From contig NZ_JBNXUN010000020.1 of the NCBI RefSeq assembly GCF_050563525.1, positions 8,944 to 72,943 on the forward strand: a stretch of DNA of 64,000 nt, read 5' to 3'. The stretch comes from Falsiroseomonas sp050563525 (GTDB taxonomy: Bacteria > Pseudomonadota > Alphaproteobacteria > Acetobacterales > Acetobacteraceae). This document shows positions 41,620-50,231 of this stretch, piece after piece; the stretch's first letter is position 1; each line of letters begins with the position of its first letter. A program made the position numbers and the translations under genes. The notes under the pieces are model-generated. The model searched no databases. It had not been told where the DNA came from and worked only from the letters and a program-made list of their open reading frames with translations.

Positions 41620-43401
41620 ATGAGCGAGATCGCACACGGCCCCGGCGGCCTGATCCCGGCGGCAGAAGTGCCGGAGATGGAGCTGCCGCACCCGCATGGC
41701 TGGTGGAGCACCTATGTCTTCAGCCAGGACGCCAAGACCATCGGCATCCAGTACTCGCTGACCGCGATCGCGATCGGGATGGTGGCGCTGGTGCTGTCCT
41801 GGCTGATCCGCCTGCAACTCGGCTTCCCCGACACCTTCACCTTTATCGAGCCGCAGGCCTACTACCAGTTCATCACCATGCACGGGATGATCATGGTGGT
41901 GTACCTGCTGACCGCGCTGTTCCTTGGCGGCTTCGGCAACTACCTCATCCCGCTGATGCTCGGCGCGCGGGACATGGTGTTTCCCTTCGTCAACATGCTG
42001 AGCTTCTGGATCTACCTGTTGGCCGTGCTGGTGCTGGTCGCCAGCTTCTTCGTCCCCGGCGGGCCCACCGGGGCCGGATGGACGCTGTATCCGCCGCAGG
42101 CGATCCTTTCCGGTACCCCGGGGCGGGAGTGGGGCATCGTGCTGATGCTGCTCTCGCTCTGCCTGTTCATCGCCGGCTTCACCATGGGCGGCCTGAACTA
42201 CGTGGTGACGGTGCTGCAGGCCCGCACGCGCGGCATGACACTGATGCGCATGCCGCTGACGGTCTGGGGGATCTTCGTTGCGACGGTCATGGCCCTGCTG
42301 GCCTTCCCGGCCCTGTTCGTCGGCGCCTTGATGATGCTGCTCGACCGCCTGATCGGCACCAGCTTCTTCATGCCGACGCTGATCGAATTTGGTGAGCGGC
42401 TGCGCCATGGTGGCGGCAGCCCGATCCTGTTCCAGCACCTGTTCTGGTTCTTCGGCCACCCGGAGGTCTACATCGTGGCGCTGCCGGCCTTCGGCATCGT
42501 CTCCGACCTGATCAGCACGCATGCGCGCCGCAACATCTTCGGCTACCGCATGATGGTCTGGGCGATCGTCATCATCGGCGCGCTCAGCTTCATCGTCTGG
42601 GCGCACCACATGTATGTCAGCGGGATGCACCCGTGGTTCGGCTTCTTCTTTGCCACCACCACGCTGATCATCGCCATCCCGACCGCGATCAAGGTCTACA
42701 ACTGGCTGCTGACGCTGTGGCGCGGCAACATCCACCTCAATACGCCGATGCTATTCGCGCTCGGCTTTATCGTAACCTTCGTCAATGGCGGGCTGACCGG
42801 GCTGTTCCTGGGCAATGTGGTGGTGGACGTGCCGCTGTCCGACACGATGTTCGTGGTGGCACATTTCCACATGGTGATGGGCGTTGCGCCGGTGATGGTG
42901 ATCTATGGCGGGATCTATCACTGGTACCCCAAGATTACCGGACGCATGCTGGATGAGACGATGGGGAAGATCCATTTCTGGATCACGTTCCTCGGCGCCT
43001 ATGCGATCTTCTTTCCGATGCACTATCTCGGGCTGCTCGGCGTGCCGCGGCGCTACCATGCCATCGGCGAAACCTCCTTCGTGCCGGCCTCGGCGGGCGA
43101 CCTGAACGCCTTCATCAGCGTGGTTGCGCTCGTGGTGGGCGCGGCGCAGCTGCTGTTCCTGTTCAACCTGGCCTGGAGTCTGCGCCACGGCCGGCCGTCA
43201 GGGCCCAATCCCTGGCGCGCCACGACACTGGAATGGCAGACGCCGGAAACGCCGCCGGGGCATGGCAACTGGGGATCCGATCTGCCGGTGGTGCACCGCT
43301 GGCCTTATGACTACTCGGTACCTGGCGCGCCGGAAGACTTCGTCCCGCAGAACCAGGCCGACCCGCCGCCGGCGCATGAGGCAAAGGGGCTTGCGACATG
43401 A
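41620..43401 (+). CDS. ctaD: Cytochrome c oxidase subunit I
   Basis: A 593-residue catalytic subunit of a heme-copper oxidase with at least twelve membrane helices. Ligands are clear: His88 (TMHGMIM) and His417 for heme a, His415 for heme a3 (AHFHMVMG), His280 (GHPEVY), and His329/330 (AHHMY) for CuB. Tyr284 is placed for the His-Tyr cross-link. The ATG at 41620 follows AAGGAAAGG; earlier in-frame codons overlap subunit II and have no similarity. It reduces oxygen to water while pumping protons. The C-terminus extends about 40 residues beyond the last helix. Confidence 0.95.
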   Translation: MSEIAHGPGGLIPAAEVPEMELPHPHGWWSTYVFSQDAKTIGIQYSLTAIAIGMVALVLSWLIRLQLGFPDTFTFIEPQAYYQFITMHGMIMVVYLLTALFLGGFGNYLIPLMLGARDMVFPFVNMLSFWIYLLAVLVLVASFFVPGGPTGAGWTLYPPQAILSGTPGREWGIVLMLLSLCLFIAGFTMGGLNYVVTVLQARTRGMTLMRMPLTVWGIFVATVMALLAFPALFVGALMMLLDRLIGTSFFMPTLIEFGERLRHGGGSPILFQHLFWFFGHPEVYIVALPAFGIVSDLISTHARRNIFGYRMMVWAIVIIGALSFIVWAHHMYVSGMHPWFGFFFATTTLIIAIPTAIKVYNWLLTLWRGNIHLNTPMLFALGFIVTFVNGGLTGLFLGNVVVDVPLSDTMFVVAHFHMVMGVAPVMVIYGGIYHWYPKITGRMLDETMGKIHFWITFLGAYAIFFPMHYLGLLGVPRRYHAIGETSFVPASAGDLNAFISVVALVVGAAQLLFLFNLAWSLRHGRPSGPNPWRATTLEWQTPETPPGHGNWGSDLPVVHRWPYDYSVPGAPEDFVPQNQADPPPAHEAKGLAT

Positions 43402-44108
43402 CGGCAACGCTGCTGCTGCTGGGTGTGCTCGCGACCTTCGCGGGATGGTGGCTGATGCGGCAGGGCATCGCGAGCCGGCCGTGGCTGGAGACGGGACCGC
43501 TGGAGGTGGCCTCGCCGCGTGGCGCGGTGGCGCTGCCGGCGGCCAAGATCGGGCTCGGCGTCTTCATCGGCGTGGCCGCCGCACTGATGGCGCTGCTGCT
43601 CAGCGCCTATTCGATGCGGATGGCGCTACCGGACTGGAGCCCGCCGCCGCAGCCGCGGCTGCTCTGGGTGAACACGGCGGTGCTGGTTGTTGCGAGCCTG
43701 GCGCTGCAACGGGCGGTGCGCGCGGTGCAGGGTGGCGACCGGGAAGGCACCGGTTCCGGCCTGCTTCTGGGCGGTGTGGCGGGCCTCGCCTTCGTCGCCG
43801 GCCAGCTCGCCGCCTGGCGGCAACTGGCGACGGCAGGCTACCTGCCCACGGGCAACCCGGCCGACGCCTTCTTCTACCTCATCACCGCCGTGCACGGGCT
43901 GCACCTGCTCGGCGGGCTGGTGGCGCTGGGGAGGACCGGCGCGAAGCTGCGGCAGGGCGTGCCGGATGACAGGCTGCGACTGAGTGTGGAGCTCTGCGCC
44001 GTCTACTGGCACTTCCTGCTGCTGGCCTGGATCGTGCTGTTCTTCACGCTCGCCTTCTCGCCCTCGCTCGACTGGCTCGTCGCGCTCTGCGTCGCGCCGT
44101 TCAGGTAG
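43398..44108 (+). CDS. Cytochrome c oxidase subunit III-like protein (first copy)
   Basis: A 236-residue membrane protein with about six or seven hydrophobic segments, overlapping the subunit I stop by four bases. The C-terminal half carries the subunit III landmark FFYLITAVHGLHLLGGLVAL and then VELCAVYWHFLLLAWIVLFFTL. The N-terminal half is poorly conserved. It belongs to the heme-copper oxidase subunit III family. Two subunit III proteins in one operon are unusual but known in some alternative aa3/bb3-like oxidases. It probably stabilises the catalytic core. Confidence 0.8.
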   Translation: MTATLLLLGVLATFAGWWLMRQGIASRPWLETGPLEVASPRGAVALPAAKIGLGVFIGVAAALMALLLSAYSMRMALPDWSPPPQPRLLWVNTAVLVVASLALQRAVRAVQGGDREGTGSGLLLGGVAGLAFVAGQLAAWRQLATAGYLPTGNPADAFFYLITAVHGLHLLGGLVALGRTGAKLRQGVPDDRLRLSVELCAVYWHFLLLAWIVLFFTLAFSPSLDWLVALCVAPFR

Positions 44109-44117
44109 GACCGACCG

Positions 44118-44834
44118 ATGGATACCGCACCGCTCGACGCCACCGCCCCTGTCCGCCCGCTTGGCTGGCGCGGCGTGGTGGCGGACTGGTCGTCGGACCA
44201 GCGCGCCTTCAAGGGGGCGTCCTGGGGGAAGATCATGATGTGGATCTTCCTGGTCAGCGACACCTTCATCTTTGCCTGTTTCCTGGTGGCCTACATGACG
44301 GTGCGGGCCTCCACCACCGTTCCGTGGCCGAACCCCAGCGAGGTCTTCGCGCTGGAGGTCGCGGGCACCAATTTCCCGCTGCTGCTCATCGCCATCATGA
44401 CCTTCGTTTTGATCAGCAGCAGCGGCACCATGGCCATGGCGGTGAACTACGCCTATCGCCGCGACCGGACGAAGACCGCGGCGCTGATCCTGCTGACCGC
44501 GCTGTTCGGCGCCACCTTCGTCGGGATGCAGGCCTTCGAGTGGTCGAAGCTGATCCACGAGGGCGCCAGGCCATGGGAGAACCCCTGGGGCGCGGCGCAA
44601 TTCGGCGCGGCCTTCTTCACCATCACGGGTTTCCACGGCACGCATGTGACGATCGGCGTGATCATGCTGCTTGTCGTCGCGCGCAAGGTCTGGCGCGGGG
44701 ACTTCGACCACGGGCGGCCTGGCGGCCTCACGGGCCGCAGGGGCCGCTACGAGATGGTGGAGATCGCGGGCCTCTACTGGCACTTCGTGGACCTGGTCTG
44801 GGTCTTCATCTTCGCGCTGTTCTATCTGTGGTAG
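44118..44834 (+). CDS. Cytochrome c oxidase subunit III (second copy)
   Basis: A 238-residue subunit III with five to seven membrane segments. It shows the family signatures KIMMWIFLVSDTFIFACFLV, GMQAFEWSKLIHEG, FFTITGFHGTHVTIGVIMLL and IAGLYWHFVDLVWVFIFALF. It is more canonical than the copy just upstream. It starts at ATG 44118, nine bases after the first copy ends, and the spacing makes it part of the oxidase operon. Confidence 0.9.
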   Translation: MDTAPLDATAPVRPLGWRGVVADWSSDQRAFKGASWGKIMMWIFLVSDTFIFACFLVAYMTVRASTTVPWPNPSEVFALEVAGTNFPLLLIAIMTFVLISSSGTMAMAVNYAYRRDRTKTAALILLTALFGATFVGMQAFEWSKLIHEGARPWENPWGAAQFGAAFFTITGFHGTHVTIGVIMLLVVARKVWRGDFDHGRPGGLTGRRGRYEMVEIAGLYWHFVDLVWVFIFALFYLW

Positions 44835-44843
44835 GAGGCGACC

Positions 44844-45203
44844 ATGGCGGCGAGCCACGCGACGGTACCGGCGACTCCAACGGCCAATCATGAAGGGCAG
44901 CAGCACCCGGTCCGGATCTATCTCGTGGTCTGGGGCTGGCTGTTCGTCCTCAGCCTGTTCTCCTACCTGGTTGATTACTTCCATTTCCAGGGCCTGCTGC
45001 GCTGGACGCTGATCCTGCTGTTCATGGGCCTGAAGGCCGGGCTGATCGTCGCCGTCTTCATGCATATGGCGTGGGAGCGGCTCGCGCTCGCCTACGCCAT
45101 CCTGCTGCCGCCGCTGGCGGTCCTGGTCTTCGCCGCGCTGATGCTCATCGAATCCGACTATACGCTGTGGATGCGTCGGACCTTCCTCGGCACGGGAGAT
45201 TGA
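44844..45203 (+). CDS. Cytochrome c oxidase subunit IV-family protein
   Basis: A 119-residue membrane protein with three hydrophobic helices (YLVVWGWLFVLSLFSYLVDY, TLILLFMGLKAGLIVAVFMH, LPPLAVLVFAALMLIESDYT). The second helix has the GLKAGLIVAVFMHM pattern typical of small subunit IV (CyoD/CtaF-like) proteins. AGGAGG lies just ahead of ATG 44844. It is likely an accessory subunit of the oxidase encoded upstream. Confidence 0.85.
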   Translation: MAASHATVPATPTANHEGQQHPVRIYLVVWGWLFVLSLFSYLVDYFHFQGLLRWTLILLFMGLKAGLIVAVFMHMAWERLALAYAILLPPLAVLVFAALMLIESDYTLWMRRTFLGTGD

Positions 45204-45239
45204 CATGGCGATGCACGTCGCCGGGATGGGGAGGATGGT

Positions 45240-45353
45240 GTGACACGCGCCCCACCAGTCCGTCGGCTCAGCAATCGGGCCATCATCGGGCTCGGGCTTG
45301 CGCTCTGCATCCTGGTCGCGGTTGTACTGGCCTGGCTTTTCGGCGCCGTCTGA
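45240..45353 (+). CDS. Small single-span membrane protein, 37 residues
   Basis: A GTG-initiated frame downstream of the subunit IV gene encodes a basic N-terminus (TRAPPVRRLSNR) followed by one hydrophobic helix (AIIGLGLALCILVAVVLAWL) and FGAV. GGGGAGG ends four bases before the GTG. Tiny one-helix subunits are common in heme-copper oxidases, and its position suggests such a role, but I cannot name a family. It could be a chance frame. Confidence 0.45.
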   Translation: MTRAPPVRRLSNRAIIGLGLALCILVAVVLAWLFGAV

Positions 45354-45409
45354 CCGCCGTCCGGCCAGCCCCGTGACTCGCGCCGGAACGCCGCGCTAGA
45401 ACCCGCTTC

Positions 45410-46849
45410 ATGCTGGATGCCGCAAACGCCCCCAGGGGCGTCCCCGCTGGGCTCGACGCGCTGGAGGCGCGCCTTCGCCAGGATCTTGGCTGGCTGGAAC
45501 TGCCGGCCAGGCCCTGGGTGCCGCCACGCCACCATGCGGGGCAGGACGTCGCGGATGTGGTGGTGATCGGGGGCGGCATGTGCGGGCTGGTGGCCGCCGC
45601 GGCGCTGCGCCTGCTCGGCATCGACAATATCCGGGTGCTCGACCGTGCGGCGGCGGGGCAGGAAGGCCCCTGGGTGACCTATGCACGGATGGAAACCCTG
45701 CGCTCCCCCAAGACGCTCACCGGTCCGGCGCTGGACCTGCCGGCGCTGACCTTCAGGGCTTGGCATGAGGCGCAGCATGGGCCGGCCGCCTTCGCCGCCA
45801 TGGGCAAGATCCCGCGCGGCATGTGGATGGACTACCTGGTCTGGTACCGGCGCGTCATGGGCATCAAGGTCGAGAACGACGTCGAGGTCACGCTGATCCG
45901 GCCGGAGACGGAGGCGCTGTTCGTGCTGGAGACCAGTGCCGGGCGGATCCCGTGCCGCCGGGTGGTGCTGGCGACCGGGCGTGACGGGCTGGGCAGCGCC
46001 TGGCTGCCGGAGATTGCCGCCATGCTGCCCCCTGCCCTGCGCGCGCATTCCCGCGACAAGATCGACTTCGCCGCCCTGGCCGGCAAGCGGGTCGGCGTCG
46101 TCGGTGCGGGTGCCTCGGCCATGGACAATGCCGCGGCGGCGCTGGAGGCCGGCTGCGCCCGGCTCGACCTGCTGGTGCGGCGGCCGGCGCTGCCGCGGGT
46201 GAACAAGTTCACCGGAATCGGCAGCCCCGGCGTGGTGCATGGGTTCGCAGGCCTGCCGGATGACTGGAAGTGGCGCTTCCTGAACTTGGTGCTGCGCAGC
46301 CAGACGCCACCGCCACGGGACAGCACCCTGCGTGTCTCCCGCCATCCGCACGCGCACCTGCACCTGGCAAGCCCGATCCGGGATCTCACGGTGCAGGACG
46401 GGGTGATCCGGTTGGAGACGCCCGGGGAGGTGCTGGAGCTGGATTTCCTGATCTTCGCCACCGGCTTCCGCGTCGCCTTCGAGACGCGCCCGGAACTGGC
46501 GCTGCTTGCGCCGCACATCCGCTTTTGGGGCGATCGCTTCCAGCCCGCGCCGGGGCAGGAGAACGAGGAGCTTTCGACCTCGCCCGACCTTGATGCGTCC
46601 TTCGCCTTTCAGGAAAAGGCGCCGGGCACCTGCCCTGCCCTCGCCCGGCTGCATTGCTTCAACTATCCGGCGACGTTGAGCCACGGCAAGCTCTCGGGTG
46701 ACATCCCGGCCGTCAGTGCCGGGGCGCAGCGGCTGGCGCAGGGCATCGCGCGCGCCCTGTTCGTCGAGGACCGCGCCATCCACTACGCCACGCTGGAAGC
46801 CTATGAGACGCCCGAGCTTCTGGGCGACGAGTGGCCCGACCGGTCGTGA
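45410..46849 (+). CDS. FAD/NAD(P)-binding flavoprotein (monooxygenase-like)
   Basis: A 479-residue flavoprotein with two dinucleotide-binding motifs: FAD site VVVIGGGMCGL near residue 52, and NAD(P) site VGVVGAGASAMDNAAA near residue 230. The stretch IFATGFRV resembles the ATG motif of Baeyer-Villiger/N-hydroxylating monooxygenases. The N-terminal 45 residues are an extension. It may oxygenate or reduce a small substrate. The two AhpD-fold genes directly downstream on the same strand form a cassette with it, and a shared role in oxidative or peroxide chemistry is plausible (inference). Confidence 0.85.
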   Translation: MLDAANAPRGVPAGLDALEARLRQDLGWLELPARPWVPPRHHAGQDVADVVVIGGGMCGLVAAAALRLLGIDNIRVLDRAAAGQEGPWVTYARMETLRSPKTLTGPALDLPALTFRAWHEAQHGPAAFAAMGKIPRGMWMDYLVWYRRVMGIKVENDVEVTLIRPETEALFVLETSAGRIPCRRVVLATGRDGLGSAWLPEIAAMLPPALRAHSRDKIDFAALAGKRVGVVGAGASAMDNAAAALEAGCARLDLLVRRPALPRVNKFTGIGSPGVVHGFAGLPDDWKWRFLNLVLRSQTPPPRDSTLRVSRHPHAHLHLASPIRDLTVQDGVIRLETPGEVLELDFLIFATGFRVAFETRPELALLAPHIRFWGDRFQPAPGQENEELSTSPDLDASFAFQEKAPGTCPALARLHCFNYPATLSHGKLSGDIPAVSAGAQRLAQGIARALFVEDRAIHYATLEAYETPELLGDEWPDRS

Positions 46850-46863
46850 GAGGAGACACAGGC

Positions 46864-47325
46864 TTGCCAGACCTCATCGACAGCCTCCTCGGCCTCGCGC
46901 CGGACAGCAAGCTGGGGGCACTGCGCCGCCGCCGGCCGGAGGCGCTGCGCCATGCCGAGGGCGCGCATCGCGAATTGCTGCTGCCGGAGGATCCGGGTGG
47001 ACTGAGCCTGGCCGACCGTGCCGCCCTGGCACTGCGCGTGGCGCGGCGGGAGGAGGATGGAGCGCTGGCCGCGCATTACCAGGGCTTGCTGGATGCGGCC
47101 GGTGGCGTTCCCGAGGATGGTGCGCGGCTGGCTGCGCTGCTGCGCTACGCGGACACGGTGGCGGCGGCGCCCGAGGAGACCTCGCGCGCTGATATCGACG
47201 GGCTGGTGGCGCTTGGCCTGTCCTCGCGGGATATCGTGGCGGCGACGCAGCTCATCGCCTTCGTGCCCTACCAGGTGCGCGTCATCGCCGGGCTGCGCGC
47301 GATGCTGGAGGAGACGGTGCCATGA
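46864..47325 (+). CDS. AhpD-fold CMD domain protein (Avi_7170-like)
   Basis: A 153-residue protein of the carboxymuconolactone-decarboxylase/AhpD-fold superfamily. It resembles, from memory, the family called CMD domain protein Avi_7170: LPDLIDSLLGLAPDSKLGAL at the start, then LSLADRAALALRVARRE and GLSSRDIVAATQLIAFVPYQ. No CxxC is present, so it is unlikely to be a peroxidase itself. I chose TTG 46864 because AGGAG at 46851-46855 precedes it by eight bases and it matches the family N-terminus; GTG 46831 is an alternative. Its stop overlaps the next ATG. Confidence 0.75.
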   Translation: MPDLIDSLLGLAPDSKLGALRRRRPEALRHAEGAHRELLLPEDPGGLSLADRAALALRVARREEDGALAAHYQGLLDAAGGVPEDGARLAALLRYADTVAAAPEETSRADIDGLVALGLSSRDIVAATQLIAFVPYQVRVIAGLRAMLEETVP

Positions 47326-47891
47326 GCCGCTTCACGCTGAAGCCCGTCGGCTGGCGCCCGCGCCTCGCCCCGGTGAAGGCCGAGAGCGCGACGCCGGCGC
47401 AGCTCGCGGCGTTGGAGGCCTGCCCGCCGGCGCAGCGGCGTTCGACCTATTTCCTGACACTGGCGCATGATCCGGGTTCGCTCGGCGAGCGCGGCGCGCT
47501 GTTCAACATCGTCATGTACGCGGAGGGCGGCCTGCCACGCGCGGACCGGGAGCTGTCGACGGCGGTCGTCTCGATGGTCAATGGCTGCGTCTTCTGCACC
47601 TCCGTCCATGCCAGGCGCTTCGTCGAGCTGACCGGGGACGAGCCGGCGATGCAGCGCCTGCTGGACGAGGGCTGGGCAGGTGAGCCGGACCCGCGCACGA
47701 AAGCCATTGCCGATTTTACGGAGGCACTGACGCGTGCGCCGGGACAGGTGACGGCCGCGCATCTGGCCCCGCTGCGCGCGGCGGGGCTGGACGATCTGGA
47801 AATCCTCGACCTCGTCCACTCCGTCGCGATGTTCGCCAATGCCAACCGGCTTATGCTGACGCTGGGCGACCCGCTGCTGCCGCGAGGTTGA
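47322..47891 (+). CDS. Alkylhydroperoxidase AhpD-fold protein (Avi_7169-like)
   Basis: A 189-residue AhpD-family protein with the redox motif CVFCTSVH (Cys89, Cys92, His96), as in alkylhydroperoxidase D. Features of the family called Avi_7169 (from memory) include the PVGWRPRLAPV opening and ANRLMLTLGDPL near the end. It would reduce peroxides through the two cysteines. ATG overlaps the stop of the partner AhpD-fold gene, and the two families usually occur together. No ahpC or thioredoxin gene is nearby. Confidence 0.82.
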   Translation: MSRFTLKPVGWRPRLAPVKAESATPAQLAALEACPPAQRRSTYFLTLAHDPGSLGERGALFNIVMYAEGGLPRADRELSTAVVSMVNGCVFCTSVHARRFVELTGDEPAMQRLLDEGWAGEPDPRTKAIADFTEALTRAPGQVTAAHLAPLRAAGLDDLEILDLVHSVAMFANANRLMLTLGDPLLPRG

Positions 47892-47894
47892 CAA

Positions 47895-47915
47895 GGCGGG
47901 TGGGCAGCGCCCGCC
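47895..47915. terminator. Candidate hairpin between convergent genes
   Basis: The arms GGCGGG (47895-47900) and CCCGCC (47910-47915) flank nine bases between the AhpD-like stop and the convergent Bug-protein stop. There is no T-run, so a terminator role rests on position only. Confidence 0.3.
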
Positions 47916-47969
47916 CCCCTCACCTAACCCTCTTCCGCCATCCGAGGAAGGCGGGCTCCTGCGGGTGCT

Positions 47970-48947
47970 TCAGTTCACCTTCGCGCCGGAGATCCGCACC
48001 AGTTCGGCGTGGCTGGCCATTTCCTCGCGCAGGTATTGTGCCAGCCGCTCCGGCGTGCCGCCGCCATCCAGCGCCATGCCGGCACCTTCCAGGCGGCGCC
48101 GGGCCTCTGGGTCGGCCAGGACTTCGTTGGCCAGTGCATTGAGCCGCGACACGATCGCCGGGTCGGCTCCGCGCGGCAGCATCAGGCAGAACCATGTGCC
48201 GAAGGCCAGGCCGGGCATCCCGAGTTCGGCCGCCGTCGGCACGTCTGGCAGCTGCGGCACACGCTCGGGCGAAAGCACCGCCAGGGCCCGCGCCCGGCCG
48301 CCGGTGACCAGCGGCTGGGCGCCGGTGACCAGGTTGAACATCGCCTGGATGCGCCCGGCGATCAGGTCCGTGGTCGCCGCTGCTGGCGCGGCATAGGGCA
48401 CATGGGTCAACCGCGTGCCGCTGCGCTGCCCGTACAACTCCGCCGCCAGGTGCATGGAGGAGCCGTTGCCGGTGGTGCCGTGGTTGATGGCTCCCGGATT
48501 TGCCTTGGCGTAGGCGGTGAACTCGGCAAGGCTCTGCGCCGGGAAGTCGTTGTTGACGATCAGGATGTTCGGCACGCTGCCGAGCAGTACCACCGGCACG
48601 AAGTCGCGCTGCGGGTCGAACGGCATGTCGCTGTACATGGCCGGGTTCGTCGCCATGGTGCCGGCCCAGGTCCACAGGATGGTGTAGCCGTCCGGCGCCG
48701 CGCGGGCCGCCGCGGTGGCACCGACGTTGCCGGCGGCGCCTCCCCGGTTCTCGATGATCACGCGCTGCGGCAGGCGCTTCTCCATCTCCTGGGCAAAGAT
48801 GCGGGCCAGATTGTCCGCAGTGCCGGCGCCACCGGGGGCTGGCACGATGATGCGGATGGTGCGCGACGGCCAGTCGCCCTGCGCGCTGGCAGGTGTCGCC
48901 ATGGCCAGGACGGGGCTGGCCAGCAGGATGCGGCGGGAAATCGTCAT
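47970..48947 (-). CDS. Bug/TctC-family substrate-binding protein
   Basis: A 325-residue periplasmic receptor. The signal MTISRRILLASPVLAMATPA ends at SAQG, followed by Bug motifs RTIRIIVPAPGGAGTADNLA, VIIENRGGAAGNVGA, HGTTGNGSSMHLAAELYG, THVPYAAPAAATTDLIAG and VPTAAELGMPGL. No TctAB membrane genes are near, so it is an orphan receptor. It is divergent from the opine-dehydrogenase-like gene at 49073, with a second Bug gene at 50232. The three genes may serve one compound (inference). Confidence 0.92.
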   Translation of the reverse strand: MTISRRILLASPVLAMATPASAQGDWPSRTIRIIVPAPGGAGTADNLARIFAQEMEKRLPQRVIIENRGGAAGNVGATAAARAAPDGYTILWTWAGTMATNPAMYSDMPFDPQRDFVPVVLLGSVPNILIVNNDFPAQSLAEFTAYAKANPGAINHGTTGNGSSMHLAAELYGQRSGTRLTHVPYAAPAAATTDLIAGRIQAMFNLVTGAQPLVTGGRARALAVLSPERVPQLPDVPTAAELGMPGLAFGTWFCLMLPRGADPAIVSRLNALANEVLADPEARRRLEGAGMALDGGGTPERLAQYLREEMASHAELVRISGAKVN

Positions 48948-49072
48948 CTCTCAATCCTCCATTGCCGCGAGCCTAGGCCTTACTGCCGCGGGAGCAAGCC
49001 GCAAGCGCTTCCCGCCCCGGCCATCGGGTGCGAGGCTGCACCATGCTGCGGATGGGTGGATGACATGCCTGG

Positions 49073-50146
49073 ATGGACCAGAACCCCGTGCGGATGAGCG
49101 TGCTCGGCGCCGGCGCCATCGGTCCGGCCGCAGCCATCCTCGCTGCCTCCCGCGGGCATGACGTCTCGCTTTGGTCGCCGTCCGGCCGCGGCACGACGGG
49201 CATTGCCGGAACGCTGACGGCGGAGGGGGCGCTGGACTGTACCGTGCCGGTGCGTGTCGCCGACAGCTTGGCGGAGGCGCTGGAGGGTGCGGAGGTGGCC
49301 CTGCTCACCGTGCCCGCCTACGCCCTGGCCGACCTGCTGCCGCGTATCGCGGCGGCGGCGCCACGGGGCCTGCCGATGTTGATCGCGCCGGCCGCCGCGC
49401 TGGCGCCGCTGGCCTTCGAGACGATGCGAGGGGCGTTGGGCCCGCGCGCGCCGGTCGGTGCGATGGCGACCACGCCGATGACGGCGCGTCGCATCGCGCC
49501 GGACCGGGTGCGCATCCCTGGCATCCGCGCCGCGGTGGATGTGGCCGCCGTACCGGCGAGCGCGGCGGCGGAGATTGCGGTGCTGGCGGCGGCGCTGTTC
49601 GGCCGCGACTATCCCCTGGCGCCGAACGTCCTGCAGCCGGCGCTGGCCAATGCCAACCCCATTATCCATGCCGTGCTGGCGCTGGCCAACGCCACGCGGA
49701 TCGAGCGTGGCGAGGCCTGGTCGCAGTACGAGTTGATGACCGAGGCCTCCTGCCGCCTCATGACGAGGCTGGAGGCGGAGCGCGGTGCGGTCGCTGCCGC
49801 CTTCGGGCTGGAGGTGCTGCCCCTGGCGGAGTCCCTGCATCGTGCCAGCGGCGTGCCCCGGGGGCCGCTGCACGCGATGGGCCAGGCCATTGCCGCGACC
49901 GGCCGCGGTGTCGCCGGCCCGTCCAGCATGGAAACGCGCTACGTGACGGAGGACGTGCCGTATGGCCTGGCCTTCTACCTGTGGCTCGCGGCGGCTCGCA
50001 GCATCGCCATGCCGGGGACGGAGGCGACGGTGACGCTGCTGGAGACGCTGTGGCATCGCGACCTGCGGGGAAATCCGCTGCTGGCGGCGCTGGAGGGACA
50101 GGATCTGGTTTCGATGCTGCGCGACGGCATCGGCCGCGGCGCATGA
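49073..50146 (+). CDS. Octopine/nopaline dehydrogenase-like NAD(P)-dependent enzyme
   Basis: A 357-residue dehydrogenase with an N-terminal Rossmann motif VLGAGAIGPAAAILAASRGH (glycines at about 12, 14 and 17). The C-terminal helical domain of the opine dehydrogenase family contains PLAPNVLQPALANANPIIHA, RGPLHAMG and EDVPYGLAFYLWLA. Such enzymes reversibly couple an amino acid and a keto acid, or act on related 2-hydroxy acids; ketopantoate reductases share the fold. The exact substrate is unknown. The start is ATG 49073, though ATG 49094 is possible. A Bug receptor follows 85 bases later. Confidence 0.8.
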   Translation: MDQNPVRMSVLGAGAIGPAAAILAASRGHDVSLWSPSGRGTTGIAGTLTAEGALDCTVPVRVADSLAEALEGAEVALLTVPAYALADLLPRIAAAAPRGLPMLIAPAAALAPLAFETMRGALGPRAPVGAMATTPMTARRIAPDRVRIPGIRAAVDVAAVPASAAAEIAVLAAALFGRDYPLAPNVLQPALANANPIIHAVLALANATRIERGEAWSQYELMTEASCRLMTRLEAERGAVAAAFGLEVLPLAESLHRASGVPRGPLHAMGQAIAATGRGVAGPSSMETRYVTEDVPYGLAFYLWLAAARSIAMPGTEATVTLLETLWHRDLRGNPLLAALEGQDLVSMLRDGIGRGA

Positions 50147-50231
50147 GGCAGTCGGCGCATGGGATGAATGCGGCATTTGCTCCGCAGGGCAACACGCGCC
50201 ACGATTTCGTTCTCTGACCGGAGTTGACGAC

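Noticed and set aside
45205..45243. Twelve-codon frame MAMHVAGMGRMV after the subunit IV gene
   Set aside because: It is too short to support as a gene; its stop overlaps the GTG of the small membrane frame, so it could be a leader, but nothing proves it.
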